From positions 240,919-304,918 of the forward strand of contig NZ_RQGG01000007.1 in the NCBI RefSeq assembly GCF_004769665.1: a DNA stretch of 64,000 bases, in the 5' to 3' direction. Positions 11,996 through 20,274 of the stretch are shown piece by piece. The position numbers were made by a program, and so were the translations under genes. The first letter of the stretch is position 1; each line of letters opens with the position of its first letter. Origin of the DNA: Leptospira kemamanensis. GTDB taxonomy: Bacteria; Spirochaetota; Leptospiria; Leptospirales; Leptospiraceae. Under the pieces are notes generated by a model. It saw only the letters and a list, made by a program, of their open reading frames with translations. It was not told the DNA's origin and searched no databases.

Positions 11996-13245
11996 TCGCA
12001 GTTGTTGGATCAGGGATTACCGGTTTAACGGCTGCTTGGGCTTTCAATAAATTTACGGATGTTTTTTTATACGAAAAACATCCCGAGATTGGAATGGTTG
12101 CCTTTGGAGCCAAACAAATGATACACGGGAAGGAAGTGGAATTTGATATACCCTTTCGCACGATCAAACGTGATTATTATCCTACTTTATTCCAAGTGTA
12201 TGACAAGGCTTCGATCCAAACAAAAGTTGTGGATTATTCCTTTCGTGTGGATTCCAGTGATGAAGCCGTATTCGGTTTTTTTTCCAAAAACCTATTTGGT
12301 TTTCACATAGGGATCCCAACAGCAGATGTTTTTTTATCTGCGAAAGGAAGAACCATCTTTTCCGATTTGTTAAAGTTTTATGCCAATGCAAAATCAGATT
12401 GGCAAAACGAAAATCCAAGGATCACGATCTTAGATTTTTTAAAGAAATACCAATATTCTCATTCTTTTATTTATGAATTTTTATTACCTACATTTGCTTT
12501 GGTGAACACTTGTAAAACGGAGACTGTGGCGCAGTATCCTGCGGAAACCATTATCGGTTATCATTCGAGAGGATATTCATACACTCCACAAGAAACAGCA
12601 AAATTTGGAACACGTGATATTGTCACTCGAATGACAAAAGGAATAGATGAACTCCATTTAAATTCCAAAATCCAACAAATTTATAAAAAAGGTTCGAAGT
12701 CCATCATTCAATTTGAACAGGAAGAAAAAGAATTTGATCATGTGATCCTTTCTACCCAAGCCAATCAGGCGAAACATTTACTTGGAAAAGGGTTTGAAAA
12801 GGAAAAAGAAATTCTGGATGAATTTCGATATGAAGCAAGTGATGTGGTTTTACATACTGATTCCAGTTATTTTAAAAATCCCAATGTATCGCTCGTTTTT
12901 AATATCAGAGAAGGTTATGATAAACCAGAAGTCACATTGGACTTAGGAAGAATTATCCCTGAATTACAAGGGAAAACGGTTTACCAAACTTGGAACCCTC
13001 ACAAATTACCGAGTGAACAAGATACTTTGAAATTGGCAAAATTCGAAAGACCAGTCATGGATGAACGAACGAGACTTGCCATTGAAAGGATTTCTTCCTT
13101 ACATGCAAATCCAGATTGCAAACTTTGGCTATGTGGATCCTATTCCTTATATGGAATTCCTCTATTGGAAGCAGGTGCAAAGTCTGCATTACTAGTTGTT
13201 TCCAAAATTTTGAACCAATCCATTGATTCCATCATCCAAACTTAG
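11992..13245 (+). CDS. FAD/NAD(P)-binding amine-oxidase-type oxidoreductase
   Basis: Soluble flavoprotein of about 418 residues. The N-terminal dinucleotide-binding fold begins at once with VVGSGITGLTAAWAF (GxGxxG), followed by an acidic residue in FLYEKHPEIG. It resembles the predicted NAD/FAD-binding proteins often found beside fatty-acid-modifying methyltransferases. The start is GTG at 11992, overlapping the preceding stop (GTGA), with GGAAG 6 bases upstream; the frame is open from an ATG at 11956 but that lies inside the preceding gene. It overlaps the convergent methyltransferase by 4 bases. The substrate is unknown. Confidence 0.8.
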   Translation: MIAVVGSGITGLTAAWAFNKFTDVFLYEKHPEIGMVAFGAKQMIHGKEVEFDIPFRTIKRDYYPTLFQVYDKASIQTKVVDYSFRVDSSDEAVFGFFSKNLFGFHIGIPTADVFLSAKGRTIFSDLLKFYANAKSDWQNENPRITILDFLKKYQYSHSFIYEFLLPTFALVNTCKTETVAQYPAETIIGYHSRGYSYTPQETAKFGTRDIVTRMTKGIDELHLNSKIQQIYKKGSKSIIQFEQEEKEFDHVILSTQANQAKHLLGKGFEKEKEILDEFRYEASDVVLHTDSSYFKNPNVSLVFNIREGYDKPEVTLDLGRIIPELQGKTVYQTWNPHKLPSEQDTLKLAKFERPVMDERTRLAIERISSLHANPDCKLWLCGSYSLYGIPLLEAGAKSALLVVSKILNQSIDSIIQT

Positions 13246-14003
13246 ATTGGTTTTTGGACTACATAGTAATGATAACTAAGGCCTAAAATTTTAGTAATCG
13301 TTTGTAATACTGTTCCAAAGACTTGTAGACTAAATTTCATCTGTGACTTGTTTTGAACAAATCCTTCGATTACTGGCTTTGTCCAATTTAATTTTTTTTC
13401 GATCAGAAATCCAATGGACTCTAATTCCAAAATGGTCTCCTCGGATTTTTTCACTTCGTTCGGTGGGATGTAAAAAAAAGACAAAAGCCCATTAAAACTT
13501 TTTTTTCGAGTATCGATTAAGTGAAACAGATTGAATACCAATTTCCCACCAGGTTTCAAAACTCGATAACATTCTTTATAAAACTCATTCATAGGAGTGA
13601 AATGGTAAGCAGCATCAACAGAAAAAACATAATCATACACATTCGATGTTAATGTGTTTATTTTTTCCCATCCTGCTTCTATAAAAGGACTTACTTCTAG
13701 ATTATGTTCATGAAAGAGTTGTTTGGCGAAGTTTGATTGTTCCCCTGGTAAATTGATAGCAGATAGCCTAGAGGGATGATAGTGATCCTTCCAATAGAGA
13801 AGGCTTCCGCCAAGGCCAGATCCCACTTCCAAGATGGAAACATTTTGTTTGAGTCCGCATTGATTTGCAAATTCAGTTAAAAATTGGATTCCTGCTTCTT
13901 TGTAGTCGGTCACCCCTGTCCAAAAACCAAAATTGGAAACAAAATAGGGTGCTCTTTGCGAAAGGTCTGTGACGGGAGACTTAGAAAACGGGAAAGGTGT
14001 CAT
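13242..14003 (-). CDS. class I SAM-dependent methyltransferase
   Basis: Cytoplasmic methyltransferase of 253 residues. Motif I is ILEVGSGLGGSLLYW and the later motifs appear as VFSVDAAYHFTP and VLKPGGKLVFNLFHL, a pattern common to small-molecule O-, N- and sterol-type methyltransferases. The substrate is not predictable. It starts only 44 bases from the divergent CsoR/CstR-type gene, and the operator palindrome 14026-14041 lies between the two starts, so the metal/sulfur sensor may control it. It overlaps the convergent FAD oxidoreductase by 4 bases. Confidence 0.82.
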   Translation of the reverse strand: MTPFPFSKSPVTDLSQRAPYFVSNFGFWTGVTDYKEAGIQFLTEFANQCGLKQNVSILEVGSGLGGSLLYWKDHYHPSRLSAINLPGEQSNFAKQLFHEHNLEVSPFIEAGWEKINTLTSNVYDYVFSVDAAYHFTPMNEFYKECYRVLKPGGKLVFNLFHLIDTRKKSFNGLLSFFYIPPNEVKKSEETILELESIGFLIEKKLNWTKPVIEGFVQNKSQMKFSLQVFGTVLQTITKILGLSYHYYVVQKPI

Positions 14004-14025
14004 TTTTTTTACTTGAATTTCTCAT

Positions 14026-14041
14026 ATACCCTGCTGGGTAT
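14026..14041. promoter_or_regulatory. CsoR/CstR-type operator 1
   Basis: ATACCC-TGCT-GGGTAT, a perfect inverted repeat with 6-base arms and a 4-base centre. It lies 6 bases before the start of the CsoR/CstR-type regulator gene and 22 bases from the divergent methyltransferase start. The G/C-tract flanked by A/T matches known CsoR-family operators, so autoregulation is likely. This is inference from operator shape and position. Confidence 0.75.
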
Positions 14042-14047
14042 GTAGGT

Positions 14048-14314
14048 ATGAGCCTTTCTGAAAACCAAACCAAACTCATCCACCGCATCAATCGTATCCA
14101 AGGGCAGTTGGAAGCGATCAAAAATACCATTGTGACGGAAGAACAGGACTGCGAAAAAGCGATCCTTCTTCTGAAGGCAGCCCACCAAGCCATGAAAAAG
14201 TTTGGAGAGGCCTATATACATGAATATATGGATACCTGTTTCAAAGAAAAGAAGTCCACACAAAACATCGAAACTGACGTAAAAAAAGCCATTTCTGCTG
14301 CTTTCTCTCTCTAA
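14048..14314 (+). CDS. CsoR/RcnR-family transcriptional repressor, CstR-like
   Basis: All-helical DUF156 repressor of 88 residues. The start is ATG 14048 (MSLSENQTKLIHRINRIQGQ) because the family signature HRINRIQGQLEAI begins right after it. Counting from this start, Cys35 and Cys64 fall at the first and last sensing positions, while the usual copper-sensing histidine position (residue 60) is Tyr. Cys/Cys without His is the pattern of CstR-type persulfide sensors rather than copper CsoR or nickel RcnR. Operators of this family lie upstream of its own gene and of the DUF2892-tolC-RND genes. The inducer remains an inference. Confidence 0.85.
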   Translation: MSLSENQTKLIHRINRIQGQLEAIKNTIVTEEQDCEKAILLLKAAHQAMKKFGEAYIHEYMDTCFKEKKSTQNIETDVKKAISAAFSL

Positions 14315-14351
14315 TTCCATTTTTCTCCTACCAAAATCCGTTTAAAAATTC

Positions 14352-14410
14352 TTGCCATATATACCCGCAGGGGTATGTATGGTCTAAAAGCTATATACTA
14401 TAGGGGGTAT
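14352..14410 (+). promoter_or_regulatory. promoter with two CsoR/CstR-type operators for the efflux operon
   Basis: A candidate -35 TTGCCA (14352-14357) and -10 TATGTA (14374-14379) bracket a perfect operator, ATACCC-GCAG-GGGTAT, at 14361-14376, where a bound repressor would block polymerase. A third, degenerate copy, ATACTA-TAGG-GGGTAT, lies at 14395-14410 and includes the GGGGG that probably acts as the ribosome-binding site of the DUF2892 gene. The promoter hexamers are modest matches; the operators are clear. Confidence 0.65.
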
Positions 14411-14414
14411 GGTA

Positions 14415-14639
14415 ATGTTCTTGGCTTCAACAAAAACATGGTATTTGGAGCGATTGGTATTTCTCATCGCTGGAGTGTTTAGTTTAGTAGGAGTTTCTCT
14501 TGGGGTATATGTTTCCTCTTGGTGGTTCCTTTTGAACTTACTTGTTGGGATAAACTTGGTTGTGTTTTCAATCATTGGTTTTTGTCCCATGGCAATCCTT
14601 TTGAACAAACTTGGTGTAGAACCAAAGGTTAAGGACTAA
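14415..14639 (+). CDS. DUF2892 (YgaP transmembrane-type) small membrane protein
   Basis: Inner-membrane protein of 74 residues with two hydrophobic helices and the family ending IGFCPMAILLNKLGVEPK, in which the FCP motif is conserved. In other bacteria this domain is fused or adjacent to rhodanese (sulfur-transfer) domains and is often under CstR or ArsR-type control. Here it stands alone. ATG at 14415 is favoured over ATG 14409 because the GGGGG at 14403-14407 is then 7 bases upstream. It is the first gene of the unit that continues with the TolC-like channel. Confidence 0.8.
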   Translation: MFLASTKTWYLERLVFLIAGVFSLVGVSLGVYVSSWWFLLNLLVGINLVVFSIIGFCPMAILLNKLGVEPKVKD

Positions 14640-14643
14640 TCCA

Positions 14644-16056
14644 ATGAAATATTTCACTAGCTTTCTGCTTCTCTTCGCGCCGATTTATCTTTCTGCTGAA
14701 GGAGTCGGATTTAATGAACTTTGGAAACGAATCGAAGAAAATTCATCAGCAAGAAAATCTAAATATTTGGAGTGGAAAGCTGGTGAAATTGCAAAAGATA
14801 GATCCGACAAACACTGGTTACCTAGAGTATATGCAGATCTTCGAACTTTCCAAACAAACGATCCAACTCTCAACTTTATGGGTAAACTAAGTCAAAGGAG
14901 TGCGACAGATGCAGATTTCTCTACGGCATCCACTCGGACTCGACCAGGAAATTTTTTAGATTCGAATAACCAACCTTATACGACATTGAATTCGGATACA
15001 ATGAATCTTTTTGCAAAAGATACTTTAAACTATCCAGGTAGCCACCAATATTCTCGAGGAACGTTAGGTATGGATTTACCTTTATACGAAGGTGGATCTG
15101 GCAAAACCTTTGCAGCAATGAATGAAAAAAGAAGTACTGGTTTAAAATTTGAATGGTTAGCGATTCGAGATCGTGAATTTGCCCAAGCTGGTTTTTATTA
15201 CAGAGCCATCCAGTCCTTGTATGAGTATCAAAAGAGACTCGAACAAATCAAAAAAATAGAAAGTCGTTTCCAATCCAATTACTCGTTAGGGAACAAAGGA
15301 AATCCTGTTGGTTATGCTGGATACCTTGCTTTAAAATCCATCAAAAACCAAATTTCGATTTTGGAAAAACAATCTGAGTTACAAATCAAAGATTATAAAG
15401 AAACCTTATATGTATTATCTGATTTACCATCTACAGATTTGGAAATAGTAGAGTCAGATCTAAATACTTTCTTAGATACCTATTTCAAACGACCAGTTGG
15501 TTATGAACGATCCAACCAAATGAATGCACAAATCAAATATGCAGAAGGTGAAAAACTGAAAGCTGACATGGAAATGGCTAAGTTTTTACCAAAACTGGGA
15601 GCGTATTCGGAAGCATATGGATACCAAGGAAGCAGGAATATTTCCAACGCCTACCAAGCCGGTGTGTATTTACAAATGAATCTTTATAATCCAAAAGATA
15701 TGGGCGCGGTTGATGAAGCAAAATTAAACGCTGAATCCGCTCTGAAAAAAATTGAAGAAAAAACAAAAGAAGAAGAAGCACATGTGAAATCTTTAATTCA
15801 AAAAGAAACCACTCTTAAGGAAAGTTTGGAACTTATTAAAGAAACAGTAAAATTCCAAGAAGAACAAGTCTCAAACATGCAAAGATTATTCCAAAGTGGA
15901 GCAATCAATGCCATTCAATTTGCAGAGACATTAAATAAATCTTTAGAGTTATCACGTGTTCTAATGGAAACAGAAATTGGGATGTTACAAGTAAGAACCG
16001 AAGTATCAATATTTTCAAATAAGGAAGACAATTATGAATCCACTGGAAGAAATTAG
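14644..16056 (+). CDS. TolC-family outer-membrane efflux channel
   Basis: Exported protein of 470 residues with a signal peptide (MKYFTSFLLLFAPIYLSA) and the long alpha-helical repeats typical of TolC/CusC channels, including a glutamate- and lysine-rich coiled coil around residues 355-410. It follows the DUF2892 gene by 4 bases and overlaps the RND pump gene by 23 bases. It presumably gives the RND pump its exit across the outer membrane. No periplasmic adaptor is encoded between the two, which is unusual for such an operon. Confidence 0.85.
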   Translation: MKYFTSFLLLFAPIYLSAEGVGFNELWKRIEENSSARKSKYLEWKAGEIAKDRSDKHWLPRVYADLRTFQTNDPTLNFMGKLSQRSATDADFSTASTRTRPGNFLDSNNQPYTTLNSDTMNLFAKDTLNYPGSHQYSRGTLGMDLPLYEGGSGKTFAAMNEKRSTGLKFEWLAIRDREFAQAGFYYRAIQSLYEYQKRLEQIKKIESRFQSNYSLGNKGNPVGYAGYLALKSIKNQISILEKQSELQIKDYKETLYVLSDLPSTDLEIVESDLNTFLDTYFKRPVGYERSNQMNAQIKYAEGEKLKADMEMAKFLPKLGAYSEAYGYQGSRNISNAYQAGVYLQMNLYNPKDMGAVDEAKLNAESALKKIEEKTKEEEAHVKSLIQKETTLKESLELIKETVKFQEEQVSNMQRLFQSGAINAIQFAETLNKSLELSRVLMETEIGMLQVRTEVSIFSNKEDNYESTGRN

Positions 16057-19000
16057 AGCGGGTTTCGCAGGGCGACTTGCGGAAACATTTTTACATTCTA
16101 GGTTAACGCCCGTCATCGCAATTGCGAGTTTAGTGCTCGGTTTATTTGCAGTGTATTTAACTCCAAAAGAGGAAGAACCACAAATTTCGGTTCCGATGAT
16201 TGATATCCAAATTCCTAGTCCTGGTTTTTCACCAGAAGAAACAGAACGTAAAGTGACAGAACCTGTCGAACGTGCAGTCTGGGGACTGGAAGGAGTGGAA
16301 TACATTTATTCCACAAGTAAGTGGCATGGAAGTTATATCACTGTCCGATTTAAAGTGGGAGAACCGATTGAACCTTCTCTTGTGAAAATCCATCACAAAC
16401 TGATGGAAGCAAAAACAAGTTTACCCAAAAATACTCTTAATCCCATTGTAAAGTCATACTCGATTGATGATGTTCCTTTCCTTGCTTTAAGTTTTAGTTC
16501 TGAATCATTAAATGATTATGAACTAAGACAAAAAGTGGCACCTTTAGCCCGTGAATTGTCTTCTACACCTGATTTAGCTAGTGTGCAAATGTTAGGTGGA
16601 CTTAAGAAAACAGTAAGGGTAAAAATTGATCCAGAGTTACTCACAAGATACGGAGTCACTTCCATGGAGGTAGCAGAAAGTTTAAAACAAAATGATGCCC
16701 TCATACCTGCTGGTAAAAATTGGTCTTCAGAATCTGTTTTGGATACGGAAGTTGGTGGTGTATTAAAAAATATAGCCGATGTAAAACGTTTACCTGTTGC
16801 TCAACGCGGAGGAAGAGTGGTCCGCATCCAAGATCTTGCCCAAGTGGAAGAGGGGCCTGAGGAAAGAACCAGAAGCTCTTTATTATATGACAAATCCATC
16901 GGTGAGTCCAAACGAAATGCGGTTACCATTGTATTTGCCAAACGAAAGGGAACCAATGTAGTAAACCTCTCTAAGGACTTAATTGAAAGAGCAGAACTAT
17001 TTCAAAAGGATTTACCAAAAGAAATTTCTTTAAGTGTAATACGAGACTACGGAAGTACTGCGGAAGACAAATCACATGAACTCATAGAACATTTATTAAT
17101 TGCTACAATTTCTGTGACCATCCTCATTGCTTTATGGATGGGATGGAGGTCTGCCCTTGTGGTTGCCATTGCCATTCCTGTTACTTTGGCTTTAACACTT
17201 GCCATTTATTATTTCCTTGGTTATACACTGAACCGAGTGACACTCTTTGCATTGATTTTTTCCATTGGAATTCTGGTGGATGATGCCATTGTTGTGGTGG
17301 AAAACATTGAACGACATTTGGAAGAAAATCCAAAACTCGGTATCATTCGAGCGACTCTCATTGCAGTTTCGGAAGTTGGAAATCCAACTATCCTTGCAAC
17401 ATTTACCGTGATCGCTGCGATTTTACCGATGGCGTTTGTGCGAGGACTTATGGGTCCTTATATGAAACCGATCCCTGTTGGGGCAAGTCTTGCGATGATT
17501 TTATCACTCATTGTTGCCTTTGTGATCACTCCTTGGGCATCTGTCCGATTGTTAAAAGAAACACATACTCACTCTGAAAAGGAAGTGGGTCATAAAGTTT
17601 CCAAACTAGACCAACTTTACATTAAATTCACCAATTGGTTGTTAGGTACAAAGAAAAACGCAAGTCTCTTTGGTGCCATTACCATTGGACTGCTTGTGGT
17701 TTCCATGGCCTTCGTTGCTTTCAAATGGGTAAAAGTAAAAATGTTACCTTTTGATAACAAAGAAGAGTTCCAAGTTCTTGTCGATTACGAACCAAAAACA
17801 ACTTTGAAAGAAAGTATGTCACAGTCGGAAGGATTGGCAAAGAAATTGTTACAAAATCCGAATGTAGAAAAAATCCAAATCTTTGGGGGAGAAGCGGCAC
17901 CGTTTTCTTTTTCTGGAATGGTGAAACACTCGTTTCTTCGTAATTTGGATTCGATGAATGACTTACAAATCATTTTAAAGAATAAAAATGACAGGAAGGA
18001 ATCAAGTCATGAAATCATAGAATCATTACGTGGGGAGATCAAATCCTTTGGAACGAATCACAATGCCGTGACCAAGGTATTAGAGATTCCACCAGGCCCA
18101 CCGGTGATGGCAACTATGGTCGCTGAAATTTACGGACCTACAGTCTCGGAGAGAAAAAAAGTAGCGGAAGAGATTTACCAAATTTTCAAGGAAGAACCAA
18201 GTGTGGTTGATTTGGATACTTCCTTACGGAACGGAAGACCGAAGATGGTATATCCAATTGATTTTGAAAAATCAGGTCTTTACGGAATCAAAACATCGGC
18301 GCTTGCATACACGGGTTCCATTTTGTTTTCGGAATCACCACTTGTCAGTTTGGCGACAGCAAAAGAACCAGAGGAAGTATCGATTTATCTATCTGTGAAA
18401 CAAAATGTTCGTAGTTCGAAGTCTCCATTCCAAAACCAAAATATCATGTCTATGGAATCGGGAGTCGTTTCCTCCGAACGAGTGTTAGGGAATCCTTACT
18501 TAGAAGAAGACCGCGCCCTCTTTCGTAAAAACTTAAAACCTGTCAATTATGTGATGAGTGAACTATCTGGAGAAGAGGAAGCACCTGTTTACGGAATGTT
18601 AAAACTGGCGCCTAAGATCCAGTATGAGACCCAAACAGCAGATGTACCTTGGAATACAACAAAACCTGTTATCAAATGGGATGGAGAATGGTTCATTACA
18701 TATGAAGTGTTCAGGGACTTAGGGGGAGCCTTCGCTGTGGTAATCCTACTCATCTATGTTTTGGTTTTAGGATGGTTTAAAAGTTACACAGTTCCTCTCA
18801 TCATCATGGTACCGATTCCAATTTCACTCATTGGAATTTTGCCTGGCCACTGGGTGATGGGTGCTTATTTTACTGCAACATCCATGATTGGATTCATTGC
18901 CGGAGCAGGGATCATTGTTCGTAACTCCATCATCCTTGTTGACTTCATCGAAGGAGAGATTAAAAAAGGTGTTCCATTAAAAGATGCTGTGGTGCATGCA

Positions 19001-19210
19001 GGAGTAGTTCGGTTTCGACCCATGTTACTCACAGCTTCTGCAGTTGTCGTGGGTTCCTTTGTGATGTTATTTGATCCCATCTTCCAAGGTCTTGCCATCT
19101 CACTCATGTTTGGTGAAATAGCCGCAACAGTATTAAGCAGATTTGCAGTACCAGTGCTCTATTATTGGTTCATCGGAAAATCAAGACAAGGTGTGATCAA
19201 ACATGCATAA
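16034..19210 (+). CDS. RND-family efflux transporter permease (AcrB/CusA superfamily)
   Basis: Inner-membrane proton-driven pump of 1058 residues. A first helix (TPVIAIASLVLGLFAVYL) leads into a periplasmic porter domain, and the transmembrane-4 motif GILVDDAIVVVENIERH carries the paired aspartates of proton relay. The second half repeats the layout and ends with GAGIIVRNSIILVDFIEGE. AAGGAAG stands 7 bases before the ATG. The methionine-rich periplasmic signature of copper CusA pumps is not evident, so this is more like the unclassified RND pumps linked to DUF2892. Substrate unknown; sulfur compounds or electrophiles are a guess from the regulator. Confidence 0.88.
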   Translation: MNPLEEIRAGFAGRLAETFLHSRLTPVIAIASLVLGLFAVYLTPKEEEPQISVPMIDIQIPSPGFSPEETERKVTEPVERAVWGLEGVEYIYSTSKWHGSYITVRFKVGEPIEPSLVKIHHKLMEAKTSLPKNTLNPIVKSYSIDDVPFLALSFSSESLNDYELRQKVAPLARELSSTPDLASVQMLGGLKKTVRVKIDPELLTRYGVTSMEVAESLKQNDALIPAGKNWSSESVLDTEVGGVLKNIADVKRLPVAQRGGRVVRIQDLAQVEEGPEERTRSSLLYDKSIGESKRNAVTIVFAKRKGTNVVNLSKDLIERAELFQKDLPKEISLSVIRDYGSTAEDKSHELIEHLLIATISVTILIALWMGWRSALVVAIAIPVTLALTLAIYYFLGYTLNRVTLFALIFSIGILVDDAIVVVENIERHLEENPKLGIIRATLIAVSEVGNPTILATFTVIAAILPMAFVRGLMGPYMKPIPVGASLAMILSLIVAFVITPWASVRLLKETHTHSEKEVGHKVSKLDQLYIKFTNWLLGTKKNASLFGAITIGLLVVSMAFVAFKWVKVKMLPFDNKEEFQVLVDYEPKTTLKESMSQSEGLAKKLLQNPNVEKIQIFGGEAAPFSFSGMVKHSFLRNLDSMNDLQIILKNKNDRKESSHEIIESLRGEIKSFGTNHNAVTKVLEIPPGPPVMATMVAEIYGPTVSERKKVAEEIYQIFKEEPSVVDLDTSLRNGRPKMVYPIDFEKSGLYGIKTSALAYTGSILFSESPLVSLATAKEPEEVSIYLSVKQNVRSSKSPFQNQNIMSMESGVVSSERVLGNPYLEEDRALFRKNLKPVNYVMSELSGEEEAPVYGMLKLAPKIQYETQTADVPWNTTKPVIKWDGEWFITYEVFRDLGGAFAVVILLIYVLVLGWFKSYTVPLIIMVPIPISLIGILPGHWVMGAYFTATSMIGFIAGAGIIVRNSIILVDFIEGEIKKGVPLKDAVVHAGVVRFRPMLLTASAVVVGSFVMLFDPIFQGLAISLMFGEIAATVLSRFAVPVLYYWFIGKSRQGVIKHA

Positions 19211-19255
19211 AAAATGAAGATCTAAACTAAAAATGATCTTCTTTTGATACAAAAA

Positions 19256-19279
19256 AAGCTGAAGGTTTCCCTTCAGCTT
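19256..19279 (-). terminator. rho-independent terminator after hydrolase copy A
   Basis: AAGCTGAAGG and CCTTCAGCTT form a 10-bp stem with a 4-base loop. Read on the minus strand it is followed by seven T residues, so it terminates the minus-strand hydrolase gene. It may also slow plus-strand transcription from the RND operon. Confidence 0.85.
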
Positions 19280-19288
19280 CTCAATCGA

Positions 19289-19319
19289 AACACAAGGCTA
19301 GGAGTCCTAGCTTTGTGTT
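19289..19319. repeat. 15-bp hairpin between the RND operon and the hydrolase cluster
   Basis: Two 15-base arms beginning AACACAAGG and ending TTTGTGTT pair with a single G-U wobble across a centre of one base. There is no T-tract on either side, so it is either an mRNA 3'-end stabiliser or an old terminator rather than a standard intrinsic one. Confidence 0.6.
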
Positions 19320-19333
19320 CTTAAAACCTAAAT

Positions 19334-20116
19334 TTATCTTGTTCCTTCGTTTTTGATCTCACTATGATTCTTATACAAACCTGTTGCAGTAAGAGATGGA
19401 GCTCTTACGTGTCCAGTGTATTGTGTATAAGTAGTGCTACCACTTACGATGGAAGATTGGCATTTGCTAAGTCCGCCTGCACGGTTATATCCACAAGATG
19501 AATGGTATGCAACTGCATAGTCATCTTCACCTGGAAGTATGGCAGAAGGTCCAAAAGCACCTTTGTAACCAGGTACATGGTGAATTTGAATTCCAGCCGT
19601 ATTGTTGTGGTTAAACGCTCCGCGTGCTGTGGAAACGATGAGAGACTTGTCCATCGCATTGCCACCAAATCCGAATGTTGCACCATTCAGAGCAGAAGCT
19701 AGTTCCGATCCACCAGAAGCCGCTGCAAGTGCAGTTACTTTTGTAAGATTGAAACCTTTTGAGGACGCAGTGGATCCCAAATTTGCCAACCAAAACTCAA
19801 TCGCGTAACATCCCGCAGAGTGACATACGATTTTGCAAGAGTTAGATCCTTTGCAATAGTTCGTAAGTCCAGTGGAAATGTTTGTTTGAGCACGAGACGA
19901 TCCGTATGTTCTTGGGTCAGAAGTTCCATCGTAACCGATGAAAATTTTCGATCCAGAAACGGTATTCGCAGAGGTTCCCCAATACGAATTCACGTCTGTT
20001 GTGCCCACGCCATTGTGGTTTTTGTCTGATTTTCCGTGGATGAACACGGTGTAGGTTTGTGCACTTAGTGATCCTGCAAGTAGGAACGCTAGTACTGTTG
20101 TGATGGTGCTCCGCAT
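19334..20116 (-). CDS. secreted alpha/beta-hydrolase-like serine hydrolase, copy A
   Basis: Exported protein of 260 residues: a signal peptide (MRSTITTVLAFLLAGSLSA) then YTVFIHGKS, a typical oxyanion-hole start, and the nucleophile elbow IVCHSAGCYAIE (H-S-A-G). Several cysteines may form disulfides. It is closely similar along its length to the two genes upstream but lacks about 8 residues near SSIVSG that copies B and C carry. The start at 20116 is set by the signal peptide and an AAGGGA ribosome-binding site; the longer frame to 20161 is unlikely. Esterase or lipase activity is inferred, and the family was not recognised by name. Confidence 0.75.
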   Translation of the reverse strand: MRSTITTVLAFLLAGSLSAQTYTVFIHGKSDKNHNGVGTTDVNSYWGTSANTVSGSKIFIGYDGTSDPRTYGSSRAQTNISTGLTNYCKGSNSCKIVCHSAGCYAIEFWLANLGSTASSKGFNLTKVTALAAASGGSELASALNGATFGFGGNAMDKSLIVSTARGAFNHNNTAGIQIHHVPGYKGAFGPSAILPGEDDYAVAYHSSCGYNRAGGLSKCQSSIVSGSTTYTQYTGHVRAPSLTATGLYKNHSEIKNEGTR

Positions 20117-20198
20117 AGTTTTTCCCTTTCCTGATTTTCTATCTTTTAGCACAAATTCCACAAATAAGTCAAATGTGTCAATTCGTATTATATTAGGG

Positions 20199-20228
20199 CA
20201 AAAAAAAAGACCAGCCGGAGTGGCTGGC
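20199..20228 (-). terminator. rho-independent terminator after hydrolase copy B
   Basis: On the minus strand GGCCAGCC and GGCTGGTC pair over 8 bp (one G-U), with a 5-base loop, followed by nine T residues. It separates copy B from copy A, so copy A needs its own promoter. Confidence 0.85.
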
Positions 20229-20274
20229 CTTTTTCGAATCCCCCCGAAGGGAGAGTATCGAAAGGATCCCGATT

